Origin: Candidatus Cloacimonadota bacterium
GTDB lineage: Bacteria; Cloacimonadota; Cloacimonadia; Cloacimonadales; TCS61
Direction: 5' to 3'
Assembly: GCA_023133395.1 (NCBI GenBank)
Contig: JAGLWO010000307.1
Coordinates: 1 to 9,654 of the forward strand
Length of the DNA: 9,654 nt
Below are positions 1 through 7,176 of the stretch, piece by piece. Within the stretch, counting starts at the first letter, position 1; each line of letters begins with the position of its first letter. Below the pieces are notes generated by a model. The model ran no database searches and was not told where the DNA came from. It saw nothing but the letters and a program-made list of their open reading frames with translations. Both the position numbers and the translations under genes were made by a program.

Positions 1-3000
1 CGGAGTAAGTCTTATTGCTCCCTCATAGGTACCACCTGCTGTAAGACCTATACTGGTATAAGGCTCGCCATCATAGTGAATAACCTCTTCATCAAATCTT
101 GATGAAGGGTTTGGGAATCCTTGTCCTGGATCAAGTCTACCACTTACTGGGTTAGGTGCAAGTTGCAATGTGCCGAACAAGGCACCTGTCTTCATACATT
201 CTTGCGTAGAACCCCGTAAAGCTTCGCAACGGGGCAGGCCCTGTTGAATAGTAGACATTTTATGGGGTTTACCCTGTGGAATTTCCCTTATTTCACCAGG
301 GTTAATCTCTATAGATTTTACAAACCTGGCACCTTCACCAATGCTAATATAGAAGTCAAGTGGTCCGTTACCTGGATTACTGATTGTTATATTGGTATCA
401 TAGTTTGTATCTACAGGAAGTTCTACATCGATGCTTGCAGGATTCACAACTATCTCAGGATGCAGCATGGCAAAGTTAACCAAAGTTATTTCTCCACCGA
501 TTACTACAACACCGGTTGTACCAATTTCATTGTATCCATCGGCAATAACTGTCATATCATAGGTATCAGTGAGGGCTTCCGGCATAAGATAATATCCATT
601 GGCATCAGTAGTATCACAGTAAGTAAAATAAGAACCCTGTGCAGTAACAACAGCACCAGGGATAGGATTCCTCGTTGCTTCGGTAACTATACCTTCAATA
701 GCACCAAAAATCTGCCCCACAATGAAAATGCCATCTTGGGTAGTTACTATTGGGGTTCCTTCATTATATATGAATTCCTCAAAATGCAAAGGACTCTCTT
801 GACCATGTTGTGCATCAGGGGATACAATGAATATCAGGTTGATCAATGTTCCGCTCCCTGTAAGTTCATCCGTGCCTGACATCTCGACAAATAATGTATC
901 GCCAACTACGCTGTATTGCCATGTCCAATCAGTACCGGAAAGCAAAGTCCCTGTGGCGTCTATATCCATTTCTGTAATAATAGTTGAGTCATAAATTAGT
1001 GTGAATTCTGCTGAGACAACCTCTTCTCCTGTTATATCTGTGGTATTAACAGGGATACTGATTGTTTCTCCTGGCTCACCACAGCTAAAGTCTGGAACAG
1101 AAACAATTTTGAGAATGGACGGTTCAGTTAACCAGGGAGTGTAATGTATATAATCTATAGGTAAATATGAACAGCCTACCCCGTCACCATTGGGACCAAA
1201 AGGACCACCGGGGTCGCCCCACCAGTTATTTTGAGCTGCAGTGATGCGCTGAGGGAAACAGCCGCCGCTTGAATTAAGAACTCCAAAACCAATATTATCA
1301 GTAATATCGCAGTAGTGGATAGAGCACTCGCCAGAATGAGATATGCCATCGCTAGCATTATTTGATATAATGGAGTTGGTTATTGTCGTACTGGAAAACC
1401 ATGTACCACAACCTATGCCAGTGCCACCATTATTTGATACAACACAGTTGGTTATAGATTTAGAAATTGGCCCGCCGATGCCGCCAGATAAGTTGCTGGT
1501 TATGATGTTGTCAGTTATAGTTATTAAACCACAAGTTGATGAGGTGCTGATGCCCAAACCATCATTGTCGGCGATGAAATTGTTATCAATTAAGACTCCA
1601 CCACCAGGAATTGAGATACCACTGCTGCCGCTCTGAGTGATACTATTGTCGATGATAGTTGGTATACTGGCATAGAAGTCATGGCTGATGATACCGGCGC
1701 CACTGTTCTGAGTAATGGTATTGCCTGTGATAGTTGCATCAGCCCAATAGCGGAGATAGATACCATTGGTGTTATTCTGACTAATGATATTATCAGTGAT
1801 AGTTGGAAGAGATCCGTGGACATAGATGCCACCGCTATAATCAACCTCAGTAGATGTGTTATTAGTTATGATATTGCCGATTATAGTTGGTGCAGCACCA
1901 TTCATACACAGGATGCCGCCAGCATCGTATGAGCCATATCCATTCTGAATAGTAAATCCCTCAACTATGGTAGTAGCATCTATGGTAATTCCTCCCCAAA
2001 AGTTGTCTATTCTTATCACGGATCCGTTTTCACCTCCATCTATTATCGTTACCTCAGGACCAGATTCACTTACCAGATGTATACTCTCGGTCTGTTGTAG
2101 AAAAGGAATATAGGTGCCACAAGGCCAGTTGATGTTCTCGTAATATGTACCTTCTGCTACTAATACCGTGTCATTATGAGTGCAGAAATTCAGTGCTACT
2201 TGTATGGAATCGAGGGCAGAACCAGGTTGTACATACAAAAGAGTAGTATTATAGCATCCGGAAGTATTGCTGTGCTCGCTTTCGTTAACAGGGATTTCGT
2301 TGTCATAAGCAGTTACATAAATGGAATAGTATTCACCGGGAGTCAATTCCGAAACAGTATAAGTCTCCACTCCAGGATCTACAGAACCAATGAAGCTGCT
2401 GTTAGCATAAATATTGATACCGGCAAAATCATCTAAAGGAGTCCCATCCGCCTGTGTAGTAGGGTCATCCCAGGTAAGTTGGATAATACCACTGGAAACG
2501 GCATCTGCATATAGATTTTCCGGTGGTGCTGGAATAGGTGAACCTCCGGCATACCAGCTTACTGTGTTTATAGCAGCAATAAATGAGACATCGGAAGGTA
2601 CTGTTTGACCTAATCCTGAAGATACGACTAGATCACCAATATTATCATAGACATAATAGGCATTTCGGTAAGGATACGGACCTGCTGGTGTATAATCTAC
2701 GAATACAGAATCACTATCATCAACAAAAAAAGCATAATGTTCTGGACCAGTTCCTGAAGTAAGAGTTATATCATCAAGAACAACAACACCATTTACCAAC
2801 ACATCGAGCATACTACCCGCCCACCCATCTCCACCAACAGTAAAGAGGGAAATAGTAAATGCATACATACCATTACCTAACTGGTTTTGATTATCAGCCA
2901 CAGCTACAAGGTAATAACCATATAGCTGACCATCTGTGAGACCATCATCTGTATATGTTTCTACACCTGGATTAACAGATACAATGAGAGTGCCATCTGA

Positions 3001-3993
3001 ATAGTAAACATCAATATGGTTAAGATCTGTGAGTGGAGAGCCATCTATATTCTCGGTGGGGTCTGTCCATGTGAGTTGAATTGAATTTGGTGTGGTATAA
3101 TCGCTGTAAACACTAAAATCAGAGGGGGGCATAGGTGCAATAAGCATTGCTCCGGCTGTATTGCTAGGCATACTCTCGTTTACAGGGGTCTCATCATCGT
3201 AAGCAGTTACATAAAAGTTATACTGTTCTCCGATGGTTAATCCTTGAACAACATAAGTCTCTACTCCAGGATTTACTGAAGTAATATATGTTTCATCAGC
3301 ATAATAGATATTGATACCTGCCAGATCCTCTAAGGATGTGCCATCGACATTCTCGGTGGGGTCTATCCAGTTTAAACGAATGGCGTTTTGGAATACCGTA
3401 TCGCTGAATGCAGTTAAATCAGCAGGAGGCATTGGAGCAAGTCCACCACCCAGAAGAGCTACTACTGTGCTTGTGATTTCATCCATCGTTCCGTAGGAAT
3501 CATGATAATAGACATTACCGAAGCTCAGGTAACTATTCCCGGTGGTCAGTGTCTGGAATACAATATCTGTAATCAAACCCTCTCCTTCCGGTGCCTCAAG
3601 AGTATCTGTGCCAGCTAAGGTATAGGCAATACTTAAGACACCTGGAGTAGAAGTATCAACCATCCAGCCAAGTGCCTGTCCTCCATTTATGGTAAGGAAA
3701 TTTGGCTCATAGGTGATAGGGTTGGAGGGTGAAGATGTGATGTACTGCAAACGTGTATGATTATATAGCACCTCAAACTCATAAGTATCCAGATTCACTA
3801 CATCCTGGGCATATACATCTACCCTGATGTAACTCCCTTGGTTAGGGGTTGGTATTTGAAGCAGGTTCTGATTACCATAAGTAGTTGCATCTAAGTCAAA
3901 GGTTATGCTGGCATCTTCGTTAGGACCGGCAAAGATCAGGGAACTGAAAAATAAACTCATCCCTAATATTAAAATTAATCTTTTCTTTTTCAT
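1..3993 (-). CDS. Large exported multidomain surface protein (cohesin-like, FN3, beta-helix), C-terminus cut by window edge
   Basis: The frame is open for 1331 codons from ATG at 3993 to base 1, with no stop, so the C-terminus lies outside. The start is set by GAGG at 4001-4004, 7 nt upstream, and by a signal peptide (MKKKR, then a hydrophobic stretch ending SSLIFA, cleavage near residue 22). Domains by approximate residue: cohesin-like 27-175; FN3 188-282 and 288-375; a beta-sandwich with GGDGWAGSMLDV 380-475; FN3 488-582; right-handed beta-helix 587-935, opening with a DUF1565-like 'YVQPGSALDSIQ', carrying roughly 23-25-residue N-rich turns and ending in NNWWGDPGGPFGPN; second cohesin-like 960-1090; carboxypeptidase-regulatory-like 1093-1175 (GIVTEATRNPIPGA); ASPM/HYDIN-like Ig 1177-1235. 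No catalytic residues are recognisable, so adhesion, scaffolding or glycan binding is inferred. A C-terminal sorting domain like its neighbour's is expected beyond the edge. It follows the dockerin gene by 119 bases in the same orientation. Confidence 0.93.
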   Translation of the reverse strand, partial: MKKKRLILILGMSLFFSSLIFAGPNEDASITFDLDATTYGNQNLLQIPTPNQGSYIRVDVYAQDVVNLDTYEFEVLYNHTRLQYITSSPSNPITYEPNFLTINGGQALGWMVDTSTPGVLSIAYTLAGTDTLEAPEGEGLITDIVFQTLTTGNSYLSFGNVYYHDSYGTMDEITSTVVALLGGGLAPMPPADLTAFSDTVFQNAIRLNWIDPTENVDGTSLEDLAGINIYYADETYITSVNPGVETYVVQGLTIGEQYNFYVTAYDDETPVNESMPSNTAGAMLIAPMPPSDFSVYSDYTTPNSIQLTWTDPTENIDGSPLTDLNHIDVYYSDGTLIVSVNPGVETYTDDGLTDGQLYGYYLVAVADNQNQLGNGMYAFTISLFTVGGDGWAGSMLDVLVNGVVVLDDITLTSGTGPEHYAFFVDDSDSVFVDYTPAGPYPYRNAYYVYDNIGDLVVSSGLGQTVPSDVSFIAAINTVSWYAGGSPIPAPPENLYADAVSSGIIQLTWDDPTTQADGTPLDDFAGINIYANSSFIGSVDPGVETYTVSELTPGEYYSIYVTAYDNEIPVNESEHSNTSGCYNTTLLYVQPGSALDSIQVALNFCTHNDTVLVAEGTYYENINWPCGTYIPFLQQTESIHLVSESGPEVTIIDGGENGSVIRIDNFWGGITIDATTIVEGFTIQNGYGSYDAGGILCMNGAAPTIIGNIITNNTSTEVDYSGGIYVHGSLPTITDNIISQNNTNGIYLRYWADATITGNTITQNSGAGIISHDFYASIPTIIDNSITQSGSSGISIPGGGVLIDNNFIADNDGLGISTSSTCGLITITDNIITSNLSGGIGGPISKSITNCVVSNNGGTGIGCGTWFSSTTITNSIISNNASDGISHSGECSIHYCDITDNIGFGVLNSSGGCFPQRITAAQNNWWGDPGGPFGPNGDGVGCSYLPIDYIHYTPWLTEPSILKIVSVPDFSCGEPGETISIPVNTTDITGEEVVSAEFTLIYDSTIITEMDIDATGTLLSGTDWTWQYSVVGDTLFVEMSGTDELTGSGTLINLIFIVSPDAQHGQESPLHFEEFIYNEGTPIVTTQDGIFIVGQIFGAIEGIVTEATRNPIPGAVVTAQGSYFTYCDTTDANGYYLMPEALTDTYDMTVIADGYNEIGTTGVVVIGGEITLVNFAMLHPEIVVNPASIDVELPVDTNYDTNITISNPGNGPLDFYISIGEGARFVKSIEINPGEIREIPQGKPHKMSTIQQGLPRCEALRGSTQECMKTGALFGTLQLAPNPVSGRLDPGQGFPNPSSRFDEEVIHYDGEPYTSIGLTAGGTYEGAIRLTP
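199..240. repeat. GC-rich palindromic segment inside the large surface-protein gene
   Basis: CCCCGT at 212-217 pairs with ACGGGG at 229-234 around an 11-base loop, and TTGCG (203-207) can alternatively pair with CGCAA (225-229). The segment is richer in GC than the surrounding coding DNA. It is read in frame as residues 1252-1265 (GLPRCEALRGSTQE), which have an R/C/G composition unlike the acidic, T/N/Y-rich beta domains on both sides. It may be a mobile palindromic element inserted in frame; chance palindromy cannot be excluded. Confidence 0.4.
3469..3915 (-). repeat. Cohesin-like module, copy A of a module shared by the two surface genes
   Basis: This encodes residues 27-175 of the large protein. 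It matches residues 344-497 of the upstream protein closely: both have FDLDATT.GNQNL, then YIRVDVY, NLDTYEFEV, GVLSIAYTLAGTDTLEAPEG and LSFG.VYY.DSYG. At the DNA level the two copies still share runs such as tcaagagtatctgtgcc, so the duplication or conversion is fairly recent or under strong constraint. Confidence 0.8.
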
Positions 3994-4000
3994 CTTTTTT

Positions 4001-4047
4001 CCTCTTTATTTCATATAGTTAAATACAGAACTCTTTCTCTTTTTTTT
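4001..4047 (-). promoter_or_regulatory. Leader of the large surface gene: A-tract, shared 14-mer, ribosome binding site
   Basis: Read on the minus strand, an A-rich tract (4047-4033) is followed by AGTTCTGTATTTAA (4032-4019), then TATATGAAATAAA and GAGG (4004-4001), 7 nt before the ATG. The 14-mer is identical to one upstream of the neighbouring gene at 6705-6718, and is also preceded there by an A-tract. An A-tract next to a short AT-rich box could be an UP element plus promoter, but no clear -35/-10 pair is visible; promoter identity is inferred from conservation alone. Confidence 0.5.
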
Positions 4048-4051
4048 GATT

Positions 4052-4106
4052 AAACCATTGCGAAGGTCAAGATGACTTTGATAGTATCACAACCTTCGCA
4101 AGGTTT
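4052..4106. terminator. Long inverted repeat between the two surface genes, possible terminator
   Basis: TTGCGAAGGT at 4058-4067 is perfectly complementary to 4092-4101. After a one-base bulge at 4057 the stem extends through AAACC (4052-4056) with GGTTT (4102-4106). The loop is 24 bases. It lies just after the stop codon of the dockerin gene. On the minus strand the stem is followed only by AATC and then an A-tract, a poor terminator tail, whereas on the plus strand TTATCTTTATTT follows. It may attenuate read-through into the next gene or be a repeat element rather than a true terminator. Confidence 0.4.
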
Positions 4107-4112
4107 TTATCT

Positions 4113-6644
4113 TTATTTCAGTAACATCATTTTCTTGAATTCTGAATAGCTCTCAGATTTCAGTTTGTAGAAATAAACTCCAGAAGCATTATCTTTTGAA
4201 TTCCATTCGTAGTTATAAGCACCAGCTTCGAAGGTTTTGGATTCAACTATCTGACCTCTGATGTTAAAGATAGTCAATTCTGCAGTTTCACCTTCTTTGA
4301 TGTCGAATTGAATGAATGTGGTCGGGTTGAATGGGTTTGGATAGTTACCTTTGAGTAATGTAATTGTTGGAAGCGGAGGAGGTGTTTCTCCTTCGGGGAT
4401 GGTAAGTGAAATAGGACCGTAAATCCCAGTATCATTGGAATAGCTCACACTTTCCAGCCAATAACAGTATGTTTCGTTAACTTGAACTGGGTATTCATCG
4501 ATAAACTCATAATTTGTAGGTTCGGAAGTAGTTCCTGCTCCTCCAATCAATTCTACATTAATTAGAATAGTATTATCTTCTTCAAGAGCAGTATCGCTTT
4601 CACCACGATATATATTCCAACCCATGTTACTGCTTTCACTTTGAGTAGCCCACATTATAGTTAAATTATCTGCAACAAACTCAGCTGCAAAGTTTGTTAG
4701 TGTTACTGGTAATGGGTTATCACCATCCATTCCCCAGTCTGATAATGTCCAGGTGTCAAATTCTACAAATGAAGGGTCAATACCAAAATCGTAAGTTATA
4801 CTTGCCAAAATAGCAGCTTGATTTAGTAAATTTGCAGCATGAGCAGGAATTGGATTTCCATCAATTAGAGCATACCAAACAGCTTCAGTTTGATGAAGAA
4901 CAGCGGAACTTGCATAAGCTACTGCTGCATCAAATGGCCATTCCAAACGAAGAGTTACTGGATATACAATAGTTGCTAATGAAGTATCAAAATCCCACCA
5001 AAGAGTTTGAGGGTTACCTACAGGAATTCCTGGAGGTGGATTTGAATCATCAAAGATCAAATCAATAGTACCAGAACCTCCAGGTGGGAAAGTAATAGAT
5101 CCACCAGCCGGGAAGGTAACTGTACCACCACCAGGTGGGATAGTGACACCACCAATTGAAGCTGTACCCTTATCTGTAATGAGGTCCACCACACCATATG
5201 AATCGTAATAGTAAACATCTCCAAAGCTCAGAGTTCCATAAGTGTCAACAAGAGACAGAAATACAATGTCTGCAATTAGTCCCTCTCCTTCTGGTGCTTC
5301 AAGAGTATCTGTGCCTGCTAAGGTATAAGCAATACTTAATACACCAGGAGTAGAACTATCTATCATCCAGCCTAATGCTGTACCACCATTAGATTCAAGG
5401 ATGTTCCCTTCAAAGGTAATGGGATTTGTAGCACTGGATGACACATATTCAAGCTCTGAAGGGTTATAGATCACCTCAAACTCATAGGTATCTAAATTTT
5501 GTACATCAGTACAATACACATCTACTCGTATGTAAGTTCCTGTAGGTTGAGATGGTATGCCGGTCAGATTCTGGTTACCGGTAGTGGTTGCATCCAGATC
5601 AAAAACTATACCTGCATTCTCGTTTGGTCCTCTACCTTCTTGACCGGATCTTGTAGGAGGAGTGCCTTCATGCCAGTGGTCTCCGAAAACCTGCAAATCG
5701 GCAGCATCGATGATATTATCCGGTACTAGGTCGTAAAGAGGATCCCAATCCGGATGTGTGTCAGTAAAGTGCCAGTGGTCTCCAAAGAGCAGAAGGTCTG
5801 CACCGTCTACATAGTGGTCAGCATTAAAATCACCTATGAGGCCGACTTCGATGATACGACCATTGTAGTAGTCGGTAATTAAGGTGTTTCCATTTGACAA
5901 CCGATCAGCATCGAGTGGATAGCTAAGTCCAGTGCTGTATTCCCAAACGATGGCGCCGTCTGAGGTTACCTCTATAACACGATGGTTGTTACGGTCGGTA
6001 ATCAATGTATTGCCGTTTGAGATACGCTCGGCATCATACGGCCTGTTAAGTCCAGTGCTGTATTCCCAAACTATGGTGAAACCCGAAGTTATTTCAATAA
6101 CACGATTATTGTTTTTATCAGTAATTAATGTGTTTCCATTTGACAATCTATCAGCAGCGTATGGAGAATTAAGTCCAGTGCTGTATTCCCAGACGATGGA
6201 GCCGTCTGAGGTTACCTCGAAAACAGAAATATCATCAACAATCAAGGTGTTACCATTTGATAACCGATCAGCATCGCGTGAACCATAATCTAAAGGGTAT
6301 TGCCAGACGATGGTGTTGTCTGAGGTTACCTCGAAAACATAAATATCACCAGCAATCAAGGTGTTACCATTTGACAACCGATCAACATCCCATGATGAAG
6401 TATCTTGAGAGTATGCCCAGACTATAGTGCCATCCGGGGACACCACGAAGATGGTTTGGTAAGCGTTCGAAGGATCAGTAATCAATGTATTGCCGTCTGA
6501 GAGACGGTCGGCATCACGTGGCGCGCTAACTTCAGTATATTCCCAAACAATTTCATCTGCCATTGTTGGTTTGGGGGACCAGGCAATGAGAGCTACTACT
6601 GTGACGAGCATGAAAATTCCTAAACTTCTGTTTTTGTTTATCAT
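4113..6644 (-). CDS. Secreted propeller-dockerin-cohesin-like protein with type IX sorting domain
   Basis: This is a complete 843-residue protein. AAGGAG (6651-6656) lies 6 nt before the ATG, and residues 1-29 form a signal peptide (MINKNR, hydrophobic core, cleavage near TMA-DE). Residues 31-271 are six repeats of 38-42 residues with the core IVWEY...DADRLSNGNTLITD...VIEVTSDG, resembling arylsulfotransferase/PQQ-type propeller blades but with no catalytic histidine evident. Residues 272-324 are a type I dockerin with two calcium loops (DFNADHYVDGAD and DLVPDNIIDAAD), each followed by L..FGDHW. Residues 344-497 are cohesin-like. A P/G-rich linker (TIPPGGGTVTFPAGG) leads to a beta region, then LPVTLTNF...WATQSES...GWNIYRG near 660-745, and a FlgD-like/T9SS C-terminal domain at 766-843 (GNYPNPFNPTT...GVYFYKLKS...KKMMLLK). 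It is predicted to cross the outer membrane by type IX secretion and act at the cell surface; its ligand is unknown. Confidence 0.95.
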   Translation of the reverse strand: MINKNRSLGIFMLVTVVALIAWSPKPTMADEIVWEYTEVSAPRDADRLSDGNTLITDPSNAYQTIFVVSPDGTIVWAYSQDTSSWDVDRLSNGNTLIAGDIYVFEVTSDNTIVWQYPLDYGSRDADRLSNGNTLIVDDISVFEVTSDGSIVWEYSTGLNSPYAADRLSNGNTLITDKNNNRVIEITSGFTIVWEYSTGLNRPYDAERISNGNTLITDRNNHRVIEVTSDGAIVWEYSTGLSYPLDADRLSNGNTLITDYYNGRIIEVGLIGDFNADHYVDGADLLLFGDHWHFTDTHPDWDPLYDLVPDNIIDAADLQVFGDHWHEGTPPTRSGQEGRGPNENAGIVFDLDATTTGNQNLTGIPSQPTGTYIRVDVYCTDVQNLDTYEFEVIYNPSELEYVSSSATNPITFEGNILESNGGTALGWMIDSSTPGVLSIAYTLAGTDTLEAPEGEGLIADIVFLSLVDTYGTLSFGDVYYYDSYGVVDLITDKGTASIGGVTIPPGGGTVTFPAGGSITFPPGGSGTIDLIFDDSNPPPGIPVGNPQTLWWDFDTSLATIVYPVTLRLEWPFDAAVAYASSAVLHQTEAVWYALIDGNPIPAHAANLLNQAAILASITYDFGIDPSFVEFDTWTLSDWGMDGDNPLPVTLTNFAAEFVADNLTIMWATQSESSNMGWNIYRGESDTALEEDNTILINVELIGGAGTTSEPTNYEFIDEYPVQVNETYCYWLESVSYSNDTGIYGPISLTIPEGETPPPLPTITLLKGNYPNPFNPTTFIQFDIKEGETAELTIFNIRGQIVESKTFEAGAYNYEWNSKDNASGVYFYKLKSESYSEFKKMMLLK
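5154..5615 (-). repeat. Cohesin-like module, copy B of a module shared by the two surface genes
   Basis: This encodes residues 344-497 of the dockerin protein and is the partner of the copy at 3469-3915. It sits just C-terminal of the dockerin here, whereas in the neighbour it lies directly after the signal peptide, so the module has moved between architectures as a unit. Confidence 0.8.
5673..5831 (-). other. Type I dockerin coding segment
   Basis: This encodes residues 272-324. Both halves show the F-hand pattern: D272, N274, D276, D280 and D283 in the first loop, and D305, D309, D313 and D316 in the second, each followed by a helix ending FGDHW. The two halves are about 33 residues apart and joined by the aromatic linker HFTDTHPDWDPLY. 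In cellulosomal systems dockerins bind cohesins with calcium; in non-cellulolytic bacteria the partner is usually unknown. Confidence 0.85.
5832..6554 (-). repeat. Six tandem propeller-blade repeats within the dockerin gene
   Basis: There are six in-frame units of 114-126 bases. At residue level they span 31-72, 73-110, 111-148, 149-189, 190-230 and 231-271. Units 2 and 3 are shorter (38 residues) and share VFEVTSD; units 4-6 share IVWEYSTGL and NGNTLITD and are 41 residues long. DNA identity is high between units, for example the repeated gtgtt(a/t)ccatttgacaa, so the region is prone to gain or loss of blades by recombination. Confidence 0.85.
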
Positions 6645-6650
6645 CTTGTT

Positions 6651-6732
6651 CTCCTTTTCCCGTGAAATTCCTTTTTTATTTCACTGGGGTTTTGTTCCAT
6701 AAAATTAAATACAGAACTTTTTTTCTTTTTTT
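6651..6732 (-). promoter_or_regulatory. Leader of the dockerin gene: A-tract, shared 14-mer, hairpin, ribosome binding site
   Basis: On the minus strand an A-rich tract (6732-6719) precedes AGTTCTGTATTTAA (6718-6705), identical to the motif upstream of the next gene, followed by TTTTATGGAACAAAACCCC. A perfect 7-bp hairpin (GTGAAAT 6662-6668 with ATTTCAC 6678-6684, 9-base loop) lies between this and AAGGAG (6656-6651). The hairpin is close to the ribosome binding site but does not cover it. A promoter is inferred from conservation, not from a recognisable -35/-10 pair. Confidence 0.5.
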
Positions 6733-6775
6733 GCATTTAACATCATAATAAGTGCTTCAACCTCACCTATTTATG

Positions 6776-6801
6776 ACTGGGAGACTGGGAGATTGGGAGA
6801 C
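6776..6801. repeat. Three tandem octamers, consensus actgggag
   Basis: The units are actgggag (6776-6783), actgggag (6784-6791) and attgggag (6792-6799), followed by a partial unit. Short G-rich intergenic octamers of this kind occur in many bacteria and usually have no assigned function. They lie upstream of the dockerin-gene leader. Confidence 0.7.
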
Positions 6802-6860
6802 AAGGTGAGAATCATTGTTATCACCCGATGTATTGGGATTAAATAGAGAAGCACTCTGCC

Positions 6861-6929
6861 TATTTTAGATATTAACATTTCAAATTCCCTCACCCTATTC
6901 TAGACATTAACATTTCAAATCCCCACACC
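6861..6929. repeat. Two tandem 35-base direct repeats, possible degenerate third
   Basis: 6861-6894 and 6896-6929 match at about 80% or better, both reading tatt(t/c)taga(t/c)attaacatttcaaat. A third weaker unit may begin at 6930 (tatcatctaagttaat). The core ATTAACATTTC occurs again at 8409-8419 in the leader of the TPR gene, and ATTAACAT at 8756-8763. Two adjacent units with no spacer are not a CRISPR array. The function is unknown; a protein-binding site is possible. Confidence 0.6.
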
Positions 6930-6963
6930 TATCATCTAAGTTAATCTTCTTTGTATCTTTTCT

Positions 6964-7045
6964 TGACATAATGAAAGGTTCTTCCAAAAATAACAATGGC
7001 ATAAGTGGGGACAAGCCATTTCTTGGTATTTCTCTCATTATGTCA
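6964..7045. repeat. 82-base nested palindrome
   Basis: The outer arms TGACATAATGA (6964-6974) and TCATTATGTCA (7035-7045) are perfect 11-base complements. Inside them CCAA (6984-6987) can pair with TTGG (7023-7026), and AATGGC (6995-7000) pairs perfectly with GCCATT (7015-7020) around a 14-base loop containing GTGGGGACAA. The nested complementarity suggests a folded RNA or a non-autonomous palindromic mobile element. No ORF of substance lies inside. Confidence 0.55.
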
Positions 7046-7049
7046 CCCT

Positions 7050-7097
7050 GGGCTGTTAGCGGATCTGCCAATGTTATTTACTAACAGCCCTCCTCTT
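7050..7097 (+). terminator. Perfect 10-bp hairpin followed by a T-rich tail on the plus strand
   Basis: GGGCTGTTAG (7050-7059) pairs with CTAACAGCCC (7081-7090) around a 21-base loop, and TCCTCTTTTTCT follows. This resembles an intrinsic terminator for plus-strand transcription, but no plus-strand gene lies immediately upstream; the only candidate would be a short RNA covering the nested palindrome. On the minus strand no U-tract follows, so it is not a good terminator for the TPR gene. Confidence 0.4.
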
Positions 7098-7166
7098 TTT
7101 CTATAATATTCTCTCTACAAGAGGAATCAATCCGTTGCGGAGATCCAACTCTGGTGTAGAATCTCC
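7091..7166. repeat. Two further hairpins downstream of the TPR gene
   Basis: TCCTCTT (7091-7097) pairs with AAGAGGA (7119-7125), and GGAGAT (7139-7144) with ATCTCC (7161-7166). They follow the 7050-7090 hairpin without a gap and end 11 bases before the stop codon of the TPR gene, so they would be in its 3' untranslated region on the minus strand. The flank ATCCGTTGCGGAG resembles the palindromic segment inside the large surface gene (CCGTTGCGAAG). Confidence 0.45.
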
Positions 7167-7176
7167 AAATTTAATC

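Noticed and set aside
244..879. Plus-strand open frame of 211 codons
   Set aside because: It lies wholly opposite the large surface gene, has no ribosome binding site and encodes no recognisable domain; the minus frame has clear domains throughout.
5932..6288. Plus-strand open frame with internal repeats (LYSQTM...)
   Set aside because: The repetition is the antisense image of the propeller repeats in the dockerin gene.
6861..6950. Possible CRISPR array
   Set aside because: Only two clear units are present, adjacent to each other without unique spacers, and no cas genes are nearby.
6964..7090. Integron attC site or tRNA-like fold
   Set aside because: The inverted repeats do not show the paired core sites of attC, and no acceptor or T-loop consensus of a tRNA is present.
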